The notes beneath the pieces are model-generated. The model made no database searches, was not told the DNA's origin, and saw nothing but the letters and a program-made list of their open reading frames with translations. A stretch of DNA of 64,000 nt from Balanoglossus misakiensis (lineage: Eukaryota; Hemichordata), in assembly GCA_040954595.2 (NCBI GenBank), contig CM082582.2, positions 10,478,001 through 10,542,000 on the forward strand, given 5' to 3'. Position 1 is the stretch's first letter. Every line of letters starts with the position of its first letter. The translations under genes and the position numbers were made by a program. This document shows positions 25,562 to 36,865 of the stretch, piece after piece.

Positions 25562-28500
25562 TCAGTCAGCATTCTCATACGCGGCATTTTGGAACGTCTG
25601 CGGTTGGCGATTGTCGCTGTCCGATTTGGTGGCTGGGATCTGGCCTGGCTGGCCGGACATGGATTTCCAGTATTTGCTCGCCTTCGTCGCTTCTTTCCTG
25701 CGATAGATGAGCAGAAGTCCCACGAAGGCCAGCAGACAGACGAATGCGATCGCACCAACAACCGAGCCGGCGATTGCCGCTGTTCTTGACGCGTCGCTTC
25801 CCGACGGCGGTCCTGCAATGTACAAGAATGTAGATCCGATATTGAAGCATTTTAGTTTAGATTTGACAATCTTACCTATCCACTGTTTTGAGTCAAGTTC
25901 CTTGTTTTACTCCCTAAAGGTATTTGCTCTTTATTATGGCCATCATGATATTATCACTCCCAAGGGAATTATGGTGAAAAGTGTCTCACACGCTTTAAAC
26001 CTACGTTTTATTTGCACCAAGGTGACATTGAAACTGCAAGATGCCGTGTTTTCCGATGAGTCTTTAGTCGTGGCCGTGACCGTGTGTGGCTCTCCATCCG
26101 ATGTCACTGTTGATCCGTTGCTCATACTGTACGACATGGCATCGGTTGGATGAAGCATGGCGTTGTCCGTGGCAACGACGGGTGGCCAGATGAGGGCGTC
26201 GTTGGCTTCGTAGGTTTGCACGATGACATTTTCGGGGCATGTTATCTCCGGGGGTTCCTCATCTAAGGGTACAGCGATGAGGGGTGGATGGGGGTGGCAG
26301 ATAGAGAGAGATAATAATTATTACGCAACAATAATTTTACGTGTACTGAAATCATGTCTTTGAGATTTCTACCACATTTCACTCTTAAACAACGAGAGTT
26401 CGCTAACCTATCAGTTTGATGACGAAACTGCAAGATGCGCTGTTCCCATTGGAGTCGGTGGATTGCAACTCGACGGTTTTGCCGGCCTGGAAATCAGCGG
26501 AGAACACTATAGTTCCCGGCAATGATACCGCAGGATCGGTGCTCTGGACCTGTAGAGAGCGCTGTTGCCAGTCCTCTGCCGAAACCACGTCGCTGAGGTT
26601 AACGATCGAGATCGAGTGCTGTCCGAGGGGTAGAACGAATTCCACTGCTTCTCCAGTTGGACATTTGGTGAAAAATGGCACTAGAAAAACAACAAATAAA
26701 CCGCGCTGGCTTGTAACGTCATGTGCCCATTTAGCTGAACTGGTGAGGGCGCATCATTTTATTGTGCAAAATAACTCGGAGATTTTTTGTGCTCACCTGT
26801 GTTTTCACAGTGTTCTCCTTGGTAACCTGGTCGGCAGTGACATTGATATCCACTCAGCAGCGTTTCGCAGGTCGAGTTATGTTCACACGCGGCGTCCTCG
26901 CAGAAGTCGATCTGCTCCTCGCAGTGGACGCCTTGGTAACCGGCCCAGCATTGGCACACGTAGTAGTTGACGCGGTTCGTGCAGCGCCCGGCATGTTGGC
27001 ACGGGTTCGAGGCGCAGTTATCGACCATGGTCTGGCAGTCTTCGCCTTCCCATCCTGCCGCGCAGGTGCAGTTGAACGTTCCCGGAAGATTCTCGCACAC
27101 TTGGTTTCGGAATGGGCAACTACTCGAGTTTAGACACTCGTTGACGTCTGCAAGTACAAATAAAGCGTTTTGTGATTCATTATAGGCAAATTACTTGCCA
27201 ATATTTGGTGAAAATACACATTTGGCATTGTTTAGACCCATGGATGTTCTCTACTTACCGCACGTAACTGCCTGACAGGCTGTTAAATTTCCCCCACCCA
27301 GCCTCACTAAGTCGAACTCAGGGTTCGGGTCGTCGCCTATCTCTAACTTTGCACACAGCTGCAGACCATCCGAGGAGCACCAAATCTCATCCCCGTCAAT
27401 CGAATAATCGATGCCATTAAAGTTAATTACGTCACCAGGGGCGAGCGGCTGGTCTTCTTGATCTGACGTCAGTTCCGGTGTGGCCGATGCGTACACGGTG
27501 TCTGCGCCATCGGCAAGATACGTCGTTATTTTCCACAGGCCGGTGCCAAAAATATCGATAGAAAGACTACTCGAAGTCGCTTGAAAGTTGACGGTGCCGT
27601 TGTTTACTCTTCCCGTCACGAAGTCACCGCCAGATGTTACTGTTATTTCTAAAGTTATGATAATGACCACTGAAAAAAAAGATAGTGCCAACAGTTAAAA
27701 TTATTATATGAAATATTTAGCAGATTGATATCAATCCATCTGGTGACTAGGCCCTTATGGAAAAAAGAGAGCGTGAAAATTATGTACATAATAGAGAACA
27801 GAATACTCTCTCCCCTCATTCCCCGGCCCCTCTCTGATGGACCCCCCGCCCTTGCAAAATTACAACACAGACAGTTCAACCTCACCACTGCAGTGTGGCA
27901 ACGGATCCAGCCAGACGCCATCTTGACACGTGATCGGATTTCTACCAACCGGAGATCGTCCGTCGTCACAAGAGAACAGGACCTGACCGCCGTGTATATA
28001 AGTACCGCCCGCTTCTTGATGCCCGTTGTCAGGGGAACCGGGATCTTCGCAGTTTTCTGAAATGGTGTAAATTATGGAGAAAGCGAGTCAATAGATTGTA
28101 GCTCCCCCTCCCTCCCCCCCCCGGCTGTCTCTCACTCCCCTCCCCCCCCTGTCTGTCTGTCTGTCTGTCTCTCTCTGACGTCACTTACTGTGGCAAATTG
28201 GTACTGTACCAGTCCACTGCCCTCCTTCAAAACACGTGATCGTCAACGGACCTTCAACGAGAGTGTTCGGGTCACACTCGAAGACGATAACAGCGTTGAA
28301 GGGATACATGTCATAGGGTTGCGTTGGCGGCGTCGAGGAGTGGGAACCCAAAGCAGGTTCCCCTGGATCGACACAATTCTCTGGAAAAAGATAAAAATAA
28401 ATTCATAATAATATCTTTCTATTTCAAGTGTCATGAACGTAACCATTGCAACCCACATTAGACACGAATAGATGTCACATGTGTAACGGACCTCGTATAA

Positions 28501-30305
28501 TATTCATGGGTGTCATTGTACTGTTATTTTCATGACACGGCGTATTATTTTTAACATAATTACCACTCGAAGTCTGGACCTTGTGAGTTCAATTACCATG
28601 CCCTTGCAAATGTACTGGTCCTGAAGTTACAGGGCTGACAACGACGTTGAATATTTGAATAATTCATAAAATATTAAGTTTTAATTTTAATTGGTTATTT
28701 GTTGAGGGTTCGTGACCTAATCGTGAAAATGATCATGCAAACAAGATTAGACTAGCGCGAGATTTATGGGACTTTTAATTATGTACAGGCCTTGGGTGTT
28801 GTCACAGGTTTGTGGATTTGCGCCTAATCCACCCGACAACCTACATAACTGTATACGTACAGTTATGTGTTAGTGACCACCTCTATGCAGTGAAAAACGT
28901 GCCTATATGCACGTACATTATCCGACCTGTCTATAAAGGTCACCTGTCTATATAAAACCCAGTTTTGGAAAGTCCTTCGACCGGCCACTACAGACAGGTT
29001 GGACAGAGAGGTAAACTAGTGATACTTACCATGGCAAACTGGTAGACTCGTGGCAAGTTCAGGCATGAATGATGTAGACACGCAGTAAAATGCCTTGATT
29101 CCGACCAGTGTATAATTTACGTTGCATTTTATGTGAAGTAGCTGCATCGACCCTACCGTCGTGGGGTTTCCTTCGAAATAACCATTCTCTTGGGGCGCTA
29201 CTAACACGTCACAATCTGGAGAAAAAATGTATAAAAACATCATCATCGACTCGCTCTCTCTCCAATGTCTCATGATCTCTGATCTCAGAACACAGTTGAA
29301 TGACAGACATATTGGCCCCTAATAATGAACAGTCGACGTCACATTATCTAGATGATTAACGCAACAGGTGGTTGGAAAACTTTATGCGCAACCTTCTCAG
29401 TTGTCATCGTGACTTTTCACCCGATGTTTTCAGCCTCACATTACACCTCCTTTCTTTGGTATGCAGCGACATTGACACGTTTTAAACATGGTCACCTTCT
29501 GTATGTCTGTGTTTCGTGACACTGTGTCAAGGTCAACACAGAGGATTTTTTGACCTCACTAACAAAATATGACTTTTTGATGTCCTGAAATAAGACGATT
29601 TCTGCTATAGTGACGTGATCGGTATGTGCGGTACAGTGGGCCCGATCGACACACGTTATGGGATGCTTGCAAACTTGTGACGTTCACTCTGTCAACATGG
29701 AGTGCACTAAGTAATTTATAACATCGCCGACCCCACCCGCATTTTTAACTTTCACTGCGTATTTGCCTACTGTTGCTACGTCAGTCCAAGGCCCTTGTGC
29801 GGTAAGCATATGCAAGTTGGTGACAAAATAATATATATATATCTATACTCGCCGCAAGACCACATTAAATATAGTATTGTGTACATGTATTTACTTTAGT
29901 GTTGATCCAACCTGAATTTTATGGTTCAGTAAAAATAGTACGTAGTTAGTTTGAATTGGAGGGTAAGCCACACTTTTCTCCCTACTTCAATTTGAACTGG
30001 ACACAAGAGGAACGTTACTTGTCCGTTCTCAAAGAAAACACAATTTTAGACAAAACAGAACACGTGCCTTGAGTTACGAGGCATAACTGCGGTCTTCATG
30101 GCAGACGATCGGTAATTAGCGCAGCCATCTAGATAATATCGATCGGCGATACACGAATAGCTACGAGTTTAGCACGGATGCTGTGTCTTTAGGGCATTGT
30201 TATTTGAGTCCACGTACACCTACCTGTTGACACCAGCCGCAATACCTGGAACAAAAAGATCACCTGGAGTAAATATCTGCCCACACCGAAGCTCACACCG
30301 GCCAT
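25562..30305 (-). CDS. mosaic receptor: three sushi, one unknown module, three EGF, two HYR, transmembrane
   Basis: Nine exons: 30305-30224, 29215-29030, 28380-28189, 28056-27886, 27669-27259, 27147-26797, 26680-26408, 26262-26005 and 25812-25562, giving 724 residues. All eight introns are phase 1. A signal peptide (about 1-26) is followed by sushi/CCP domains at about 28-90, 91-153 and 154-211, each in one exon. Then comes an unrecognised 137-residue module (211-347; four Cys, beta-rich look, GTGLWKITTYLADGAD). Three EGF-like repeats follow (348-464), the first opening DVNEC as in calcium-binding EGF and the second CASNPCQHAGRC. Two HYR domains (465-641, both with the SASCSF/TASCSF signature) precede a transmembrane helix (about 653-678) and a 46-residue tail containing AAYENAD. 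Sushi, EGF and HYR modules are typical of adhesion, complement-like and clotting proteins. The function is inferred to be extracellular recognition; no ortholog is recognised. Confidence 0.87.
28149..28170. repeat. CTGT microsatellite
   Basis: About five and a half CTGT units followed by CT repeats, in the 132-bp intron between the second and third sushi exons. On the coding strand the tract reads as purine-rich (GACA/GA) just after the donor, so it is intronic simple sequence. Confidence 0.9.
28795..28881. repeat. nested inverted repeats able to form a three-way junction
   Basis: The outer arms GGTG/GTCAC (28795-28805) and GTGAC/CACC (28873-28881) enclose two hairpins: GTGGATT/AATCCAC (28812-28818 with 28826-28832) and a perfect 11-bp stem with a 4-nt loop (28843-28853 with 28858-28868). 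It lies in the intron between the first and second sushi exons. The pairing is seen directly; any RNA or DNA function is unknown. Confidence 0.6.
29216..30223 (-). other. first intron of the sushi/EGF/HYR gene
   Basis: This 1-kb phase 1 intron separates the signal-peptide exon from the first sushi exon. It holds a short AT dinucleotide tract near 29830-29845. No exon or other feature is seen. Confidence 0.6.
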
Positions 30306-32320
30306 GTTTGAGCTGTTACATCGCGTGACTCGCTCTCAGACACACGGCGTTCACGAGCGGCATCGATAGTTAACCAGCCGTGTCGTTACTTTGTTCCATC
30401 TATTCTCCTGTGTGTCGGTCGTCTATAATTGTGTTTGGCTACAGGCCACCACCATCATCTGACGTTGGCGACGCTTTACAATGCCAATATGAGGTCACAT
30501 CACTGAGTAAGTGTCATTGGGCGTTGCTTTTTTTATTGCCGCTTCGAAGCTCCCAACCTGGCTACCAAACGTCACGGCGGACATTTTACATGACAATAGC
30601 TTTCCGAACACGAAGGTGAACGCCCAGAGTGCTACCTTAACCTTCACGTTCCGACTAGGTGTTTTGAATGAAGCGTGTATCAGCTACCTGTTGATTGCGC
30701 AGTTACACATAGGATGACAGGAATACACATCGACACACTATTATAGCTATAGGCAAATGCACGTTCACATGTTATAGTACAGATATAGTACAACTGCCCT
30801 TTGAATGTCTGCATAGCATGTACAGTCTGCCTGAAACTGAACATGCAATGTATTCATGTCAAGCTAAATCCCTTGTAATAATCGACCACAAATGTAAAAT
30901 AATTTGACCTATGACTCTTTGAGTCTGACAAATATTGTAAGCATCTGGCGACGGGATTACAGCTAATTTCACATAGGATATAGAATTTCAGAGTCCTTGG
31001 GTGACCAGGCTATATCATTCCATTGCCTTTTTTCGTCAGCGGCTATATACTGTTTAATGCTCTGTGGCGCTGTTACAAAGAATGCGTTGATTTACGACCT
31101 AATGTGTGGAAAGTCTGGTACTCGATTAGTTTCATGAATTTATTTCAACGGGCCCAGTTTAATTGCGTTTAGTGGCTATTGTGTGGGCCACTACTCGTCT
31201 GTCTGACCTTGTTCTTATCAGAGAGGTCATGGAGTCGACTCCGTTCAAGACCGAAGAGGTTTCATTTAGCTTGATATGGAAACGGTTCAGGTCATTTGTA
31301 TTGAGCAGTTTTATCTATTTATATATGAATATCTCAGATTCTGAGAATTCAGGTCTTTGGGAGTTTCTAGATCCGGTAAAAGCGCGCAGATCATCTCTAT
31401 GTAAAACCCCAGCTGCTAACAAGATGACATTACGTGATAATTGACGAGAATAGCGCTGCATCAGACACTATAAATCCACCTGCAAACTTGCAGCGAGTTA
31501 TTCTCGTTAGCGCGTTTCTTACAAGGCGGTGTAATTTATGGTGGGATAAATAAGTGACTTGATATTCTCACGTTGTAAGCTCCACATTTTGACCTCCCCG
31601 CTTTTTCAGTTTGACCTATCTGCGGAGAGTTCATAGAGGGCGCATGACCCCTCCTCGTGAATGCTTATAAGTTGTCAAAAATAAATCTTCAGTCAGCGAT
31701 GCTGTCGTGTCACATCATATTTAACTTGCAAGGAATGAACACGACATGTTTGTGCGTTCGTTCAACCCACATATCAACAACACTAGTTCTATTTATAAGA
31801 AGTTTATTTATAATAATAAACGACGCAAAGATAAATATGTAGGTACAAAACAAAATAAAATATAAAATATGTTTTCAAGTATTTGAACAAAATTGGAATC
31901 GACATACAAGTGCTGAAACGACCATGGGTGGTGAATCAACACAGATAGCGGAAGTGATGTATTCTGAATTATTCTGAATAAGCTGTGCAATATCATGGAA
32001 AACAAACCGAGAACGGAACTTATGGCAGTGCCAAAGCAATAAATAATTCAGATTAACTTACATTAAAAAACACGGCGATTAACTTTGGCTAAGTTGAACA
32101 ATAACAATAACTTAAATGCATCTCGATTGGATAGATACAGGATGGTTTTTGACTAAAAAAATGCCTGGTACAAACGTGCTTCGATTTTTGGTCCCCAATA
32201 ATTACAAAAAAGCTGACTCCGTCATCAATTGGCGCGACATCTGTACTGCCCTGTCGTTGAGGGCAGAGAAAGTAAAAACAAAGGAAACGTCAGTGGGAAA
32301 GTTCGTCTCCTTGGCGACGG
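30306..32320. other. intergenic: promoter side of sushi/EGF/HYR gene and 3' flank of Scratch
   Basis: No coding exon is supported. The left part must contain the promoter of the sushi/EGF/HYR gene (start codon at 30305). On the right, a minus-strand AATAAA (TTTATT at 31803-31808) about 510 nt past the Scratch stop is a candidate poly(A) signal, in an AT-rich context typical of a 3' UTR. Confidence 0.45.
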
Positions 32321-35300
32321 TTACTCCCCGTCTCTGTTGCACGAGGACTCCTCGTGCTTGTACAGGTAACTCTTCAGCGCGAACGCCTTGTTGCAGCGCT
32401 TGCAGACGTACGGCTTGACGTTGCTATGGGTCTGGACGTGCGCCCTCAAGTTGGACTTGTCGGCGAAGGACTTGTCGCAGAGCGGGCAGTTGAAGGGTTT
32501 CTCGCCCGTGTGCGTGCGGATGTGCCCCTGCAGCAACCAGGGGCGGCTGAAACACTTGCCGCAGATGTGACACTTGCATCCGAGCTTGTGGGTCCTGCAA
32601 GAAGTGAGATCAAAAACAACATTGTGGTTATTTTCCTTAGGACGAACAAATTCAAGTTTCCCCATCAATCTATAAACATAACCAAAACAAAAGTGAAATC
32701 TGAGTGATATTTTTCGGGTGTTTTTCCTCTTTTCACGAATTTTATTTACCTGATGTGCATGCTCAGCGCCGGCATGGACACATATATCTTATCACAGTGA
32801 GGACACTGTTTTGCCTTCTTGTCAGTGACGCTGCGGTGAGTCTGACGATGTCTGGCCAGGTTGCTCGATGTGCTGTACTGTTTGCCACAGTCGGGGCATT
32901 TGTGGACGTGGGGCATCGGAGACCGCGGGGGCTTGTTCTCTTTGACCTTCGGTGACCCCGCGGCTTTGCCTTTGGACGGGCTGCGATTTTGCTCGCGTGA
33001 GGGCAGTAGCTCGGTCTCTACCCCGCCTTCTTCAACTTTAAGATCTGGTTCCGCTTCCTCCTTTGTTCTCGCTTCGACCGAGAACGAGACTTCGTATTCT
33101 GTTGTTGGTGTGGCACGTAGGTCATGGTCAACTTCCGTCTCTTTATTTTCGTTAAAGCTTTCTTCCCCGACTTTCACAACAATTTCCATCGGCACTTCTT
33201 CGTTGTTATTTTCTTCGACTTGCTCAGACGGTAGTTTCAGCGCCCCCAAACTTTCGCCATCTTGCTTTTCTCTAGCCTCGCTTTCGTCCCCTGACGGAAC
33301 TTCGGAATCATTCTCGTTGTTGGACGACCTCCTGTAGATAGAAGTCGATTTTCTCGTCCCGATTCTCGTCGGCTTTTGGTCCAGCGCAACTTCGCGTCTT
33401 TTCTTCTGTTTCCTCCGCCGCCTGACGATTTTCGACGCCGTCAGAAGCGCTTCACTGATGGGCAAGGAGAAACGCCTGAAACGCGACACTCTGGGCAGCC
33501 GCGGTCTGCCTCTACTTCGTTTGCGGCGAGACGGCGCTTTATTGGTCTGTCCGAATACTTCATCAGCGGCAGAAGACGAAAACTTTTCCTTCGCGCTGTC
33601 GAAGACCAACTTTTGTCTCGGGCAGCACTCTGTTGAAGCGAAGAAAGCAGTATGTTAAAGGACACTCGATTGGAAATGGAAAGGGTTCCATGCGCCATGA
33701 AATGTACCTTTACTGTACGTCACAATGGGCTACTGGCCACGGCATACCTTATCACAAAACAGGTGCCTGAAAATGTCGGAGGGCCTCAGCTGTAGTATAC
33801 TACATGTACTAGTACATGCATATAAAACAGCTGAGGCCAATCGACTTCTTCAGGCACCTGTGGTCACAAACGACTGAGAGGAAATTTCACTGCAAAATTA
33901 AGACAGCATTTTGGCCCGTTTCCTTCCTCGAAAGCAGTTTCCTTGTGGGAAATCGCAATGTCGGAAACGCAGCTAGACCAGGATGGAAAAGACCTTGGTG
34001 GCAGTTGCTGTGTTTCTCCATGGAGGTACTAGTACTCTAGTACCTCCATGGTTTCTCTATAGGGGATAGACTGCTATAGGTACACTCCTTTTTTCCGTGC
34101 CAACCAAGCGGCATTTTGATTGCGGGTACTAAGATGACGTCGAAACACAACGTTGTTCCCAGTAAATAGTTTGTAACAATAAACGCTATTGAACATCGGG
34201 GCAAGAAAAATAAACTCGGCGTAAATTGCTTGAAAGCTTTCATTGTAGTCAAAATCGTTGAACAATTTAAACATCAACATGGGGCGGATTTCACAAGGAC
34301 GGTTAATTTATTCCGATGAAGGCGGTGTAACCTGTACGGGGTTTTAATACAAAGATTCTCATATAATAGAAGGGGAGCAATTGCTGGGTAATTTGGACAT
34401 AATCGGCGATTTCCTGATCCTGGGTTACAATGAGATAATTCTTTCAGGTCAGGGCGTCTTTGAAATCGAAGATCTCGGCGAAGTTCGCGCGGTCGGAACA
34501 GGGTATATCTTTGTCGCCCCGAGTGACGCACAGTTTATCGCATTGCCACGGATTCGGAGAAAACAATCGCTTATTTGTCAGCTACAAAAGTTTAATTCGC
34601 GGATTTTGTTCTGAACTTCGAGCGAGGCGGTGGGTGTCATGATAACCTTTCGGTCACTTTTTTTTTGCTTCACTTGTGGAGAAGCGAAAAACAGGGGTCG
34701 CGGGGATACTGGGGTACAGCTGCTATAATCGTCCCCCCGTCACTTAAAATTTATGCTCGCTGACTGCACACGGTACCAGCACAGAGCGGGACGGGGCGTT
34801 TATCGGCCTTCACAGATGTGAGGGAGCGAGCACTCGGTGGTTGTTGCAGGGCGGGCCAGCTCCCTGGGTGAAGTATGGGGATGGAAGGCAGCGGTGTATA
34901 GGTGCTATTTCGCTGATACATAAGAGTTTTGCTACGGTTCCGATCAGCGCGGATCGACAGTTTTTGTACGTGAGTTTTTTATGACAGAGTTGGAAGGCGG
35001 CGCGGACTGGATCTTGTCATACCCCTCCCACCTGAATTATTGGGCGCACCCTGGTTTTCGGGTCCTATGCCTACAAGCAAAATGCGAAAATTGGGTCATA
35101 TCTGAGATAAGCGTTTCATCGTGATCGACGTTTGTTTTTACAAGTGGATTTCGTATATATTCATTTCAACAATCCTTCGGGTCAGAGGGTGTTCCAGTCA
35201 AGTTCAAAAAACAACACAAATGTGACAACAAAGGTAAATGAAGAAAGGGGGAGTAGAAAACGCGGCGGTAGAAGTGTTAAGCTTGTCGGTTCGACTCAGA

Positions 35301-36865
35301 AAGTACAAATGGCGTTACTATTTTATGGAGACCAGAGGTTTAATGGGAGAAGTTCTTTATGCAACTCGATACGCTGGCCTTCGCTAATCTTCTTCAAGAA
35401 ATCTTGACCTTTTGTGGTCTACTGTGACAGAAAAGTTATTTCTCAAGAAAACACTCGAGGAAAAATGGCAAATGAACCCGGGTCTTTCCGCTGACAATCG
35501 CTTGTTTTGTTTGTTGCTTGACATCTGGAAGTTCTTTTGGAAATCGATCATGAAGTGGGAGGGGTGATCTTGGAAAAGACTGGGATGGAAGAACGCCGGG
35601 TCGGGGGAAACAAGATTGCTGTTTGTTTACCGCGGGAGCAAAATTTCTGCCCCGTTTTTGTATACATTCCAGGCCGTGTAGTATTCTGGGCACCGCGGAG
35701 CACGTATACACGGCAACTGACGCAAGTTTATGGAGCAAGGAATGCCCGCCATTTTGCAAACGGTACCACGCCAGGCTTTATTTTGGCGTCAGAACTCTTT
35801 TAGACGACATTCCTAAGCAAGAGCAGAGACGAAAACACCATTCCCCCTTCCACAAAAACTCAACTCTGACGTAAGCTAACTGTGAAGAAGCTTTTGGGGT
35901 GGACCGTTTGAGATGCCTCCTCAAGATGTTTACGATTAAGTGTCAGTCGTGGTGTTTTATACTGGTCTGATGGAATGCAGACTACAGCCTTGAGAAAATA
36001 TCCCATAATCTCAATAATGTGAACGCCGGTCGCGCCTAGCAGCCGAAAGAAGGACATGCCGTGAAACCCGAGTCAAATCCAACAAGTTGTACGCCGACTT
36101 AACACACGTATGAAATTGAAAAAAAAAACCAAGCTTTGAACAATGCGACTCCCTTATCGTCGAAAGGCCGGAAACAGCAAACAGGTTGTTGGCAAATACT
36201 ATTCAGTTTGAATTCGTAATCGGAGAGAGAAAGCAGGAATTGGCACAATTAAACTATAACTGTTGCTTGTGTAGGGAACGCTTCCTGCTGGTTTTTGTCC
36301 TTTTCATGAGATGTGCTGGAAATAAACTCACATCCGTTTGAAAACAAGCGAATGTGGGATGAAAATGTCGACGAGACGGCGGTGAATGAGGGCAGGGTGC
36401 ACCACTGATATCTGCAAAAAGTCCAGTTTCGGTGGTTTATTGTTTAGATTCATGGAATGAAATCAATTCGACACGCCTTATCTCCCATGCCCACTTGCCC
36501 CAGAGCGTTTACGTTTTGCCATAATATTGATTCTGAACTCGGACACAGCACGTACATTAGGATTCTGATTTTTAAAAAGTTCTCTAGACACTTTTGCAAT
36601 TGTGTGTTCGCCTACGAGACTTTTTTGCTCAAAATCTGTCGAACGAGCTTCCCTTTTAGAAACGGGGTCTTGTTACAATGTGTCACTGTTCCTTCTAATG
36701 TATGGTTGGATGGACAGACACACACAACAAGTCACTCTCATGCCATGCCCTCTCGCTAAACTCACCCGAGTTCTCCTCGCCCTCCTTCTTGTATCGCCTC
36801 TCCTCCTCCATCAACACTCGAGCATGCTGCTGCTTGTACCTCCTGACCAAGAAAGAGCGCGGCAT
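32321..36865 (-). CDS. SCRT: Scratch-type zinc-finger transcription repressor (Snail superfamily)
   Basis: Three coding exons: 36865-36766, 33629-32750 and 32594-32321, giving 417 residues. Exon 1 starts with a SNAG repression motif ([13 protein letters not shown]), known in Snail/Scratch/Gfi proteins to recruit LSD1-type corepressors. Exon 2 has a basic, AT-hook-like patch ([12 protein letters not shown]), a long acidic Glu-rich linker and zinc fingers 1-2 ([34 protein letters not shown]). Exon 3 has fingers 3-5 ([24 protein letters not shown], and the last with [12 protein letters not shown] ending in a C2HC-like EESSC). The YSTSSNL, YVSMPAL and FALKSYL signatures separate Scratch from Snail. 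Finger array about 278-411. Known role of the family: E-box-binding repressors in neural differentiation. The intron splits between fingers 2 and 3. The SNAG exon sits 3.1 kb from exon 2 but joins it in phase 1. Head-to-head with NUDT21. Confidence 0.93.
33759..33861. repeat. long imperfect inverted repeat (35-bp arms, 33-bp spacer)
   Basis: The left arm 33759-33793 (starting ACAGGTGCCTGAA, ending GGCCTCAGCTGT) is the reverse complement of 33827-33861 with only a few mismatches in the middle. The 33-bp spacer is AT-rich and contains GTACTAGTAC. It could be a small non-autonomous element or a hairpin RNA; nothing in the sequence decides. The arms also carry E-box-like CAGGTG and CAGCTG cores, so Scratch-type autoregulation is another option. 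Confidence 0.75.
34018..34051. repeat. perfect inverted repeat (15-bp arms, 4-bp loop)
   Basis: CCATGGAGGTACTAG at 34018-34032 is exactly repeated in reverse complement at 34037-34051. It lies in Scratch intron 1, about 160 bp from the larger inverted repeat. Both structures contain the same GTACTAGTAC-like core. Function unknown. Confidence 0.85.

Larger units (their letters stand above)
33630..36765 (-). other. first intron of Scratch
   Basis: This 3.1-kb intron lies between the SNAG exon and the exon with fingers 1-2. Next to its acceptor are two hairpin-forming segments (33759-33861 and 34018-34051). Apart from these I see only noncoding sequence, some of it GC-rich (34700-34900), which may be regulatory. 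Confidence 0.6.

Noticed and set aside
26416-27133. Plus-strand open frames opposite the EGF and HYR exons
   Set aside because: They are antisense shadows of exons with clear Cys patterns, splice sites and matching phases.
28795-28881. Hammerhead ribozyme or tRNA
   Set aside because: The fold is a three-way junction, but the conserved hammerhead core (CUGANGA and GAAA) is missing, and there is no tRNA T-loop or anticodon arm.
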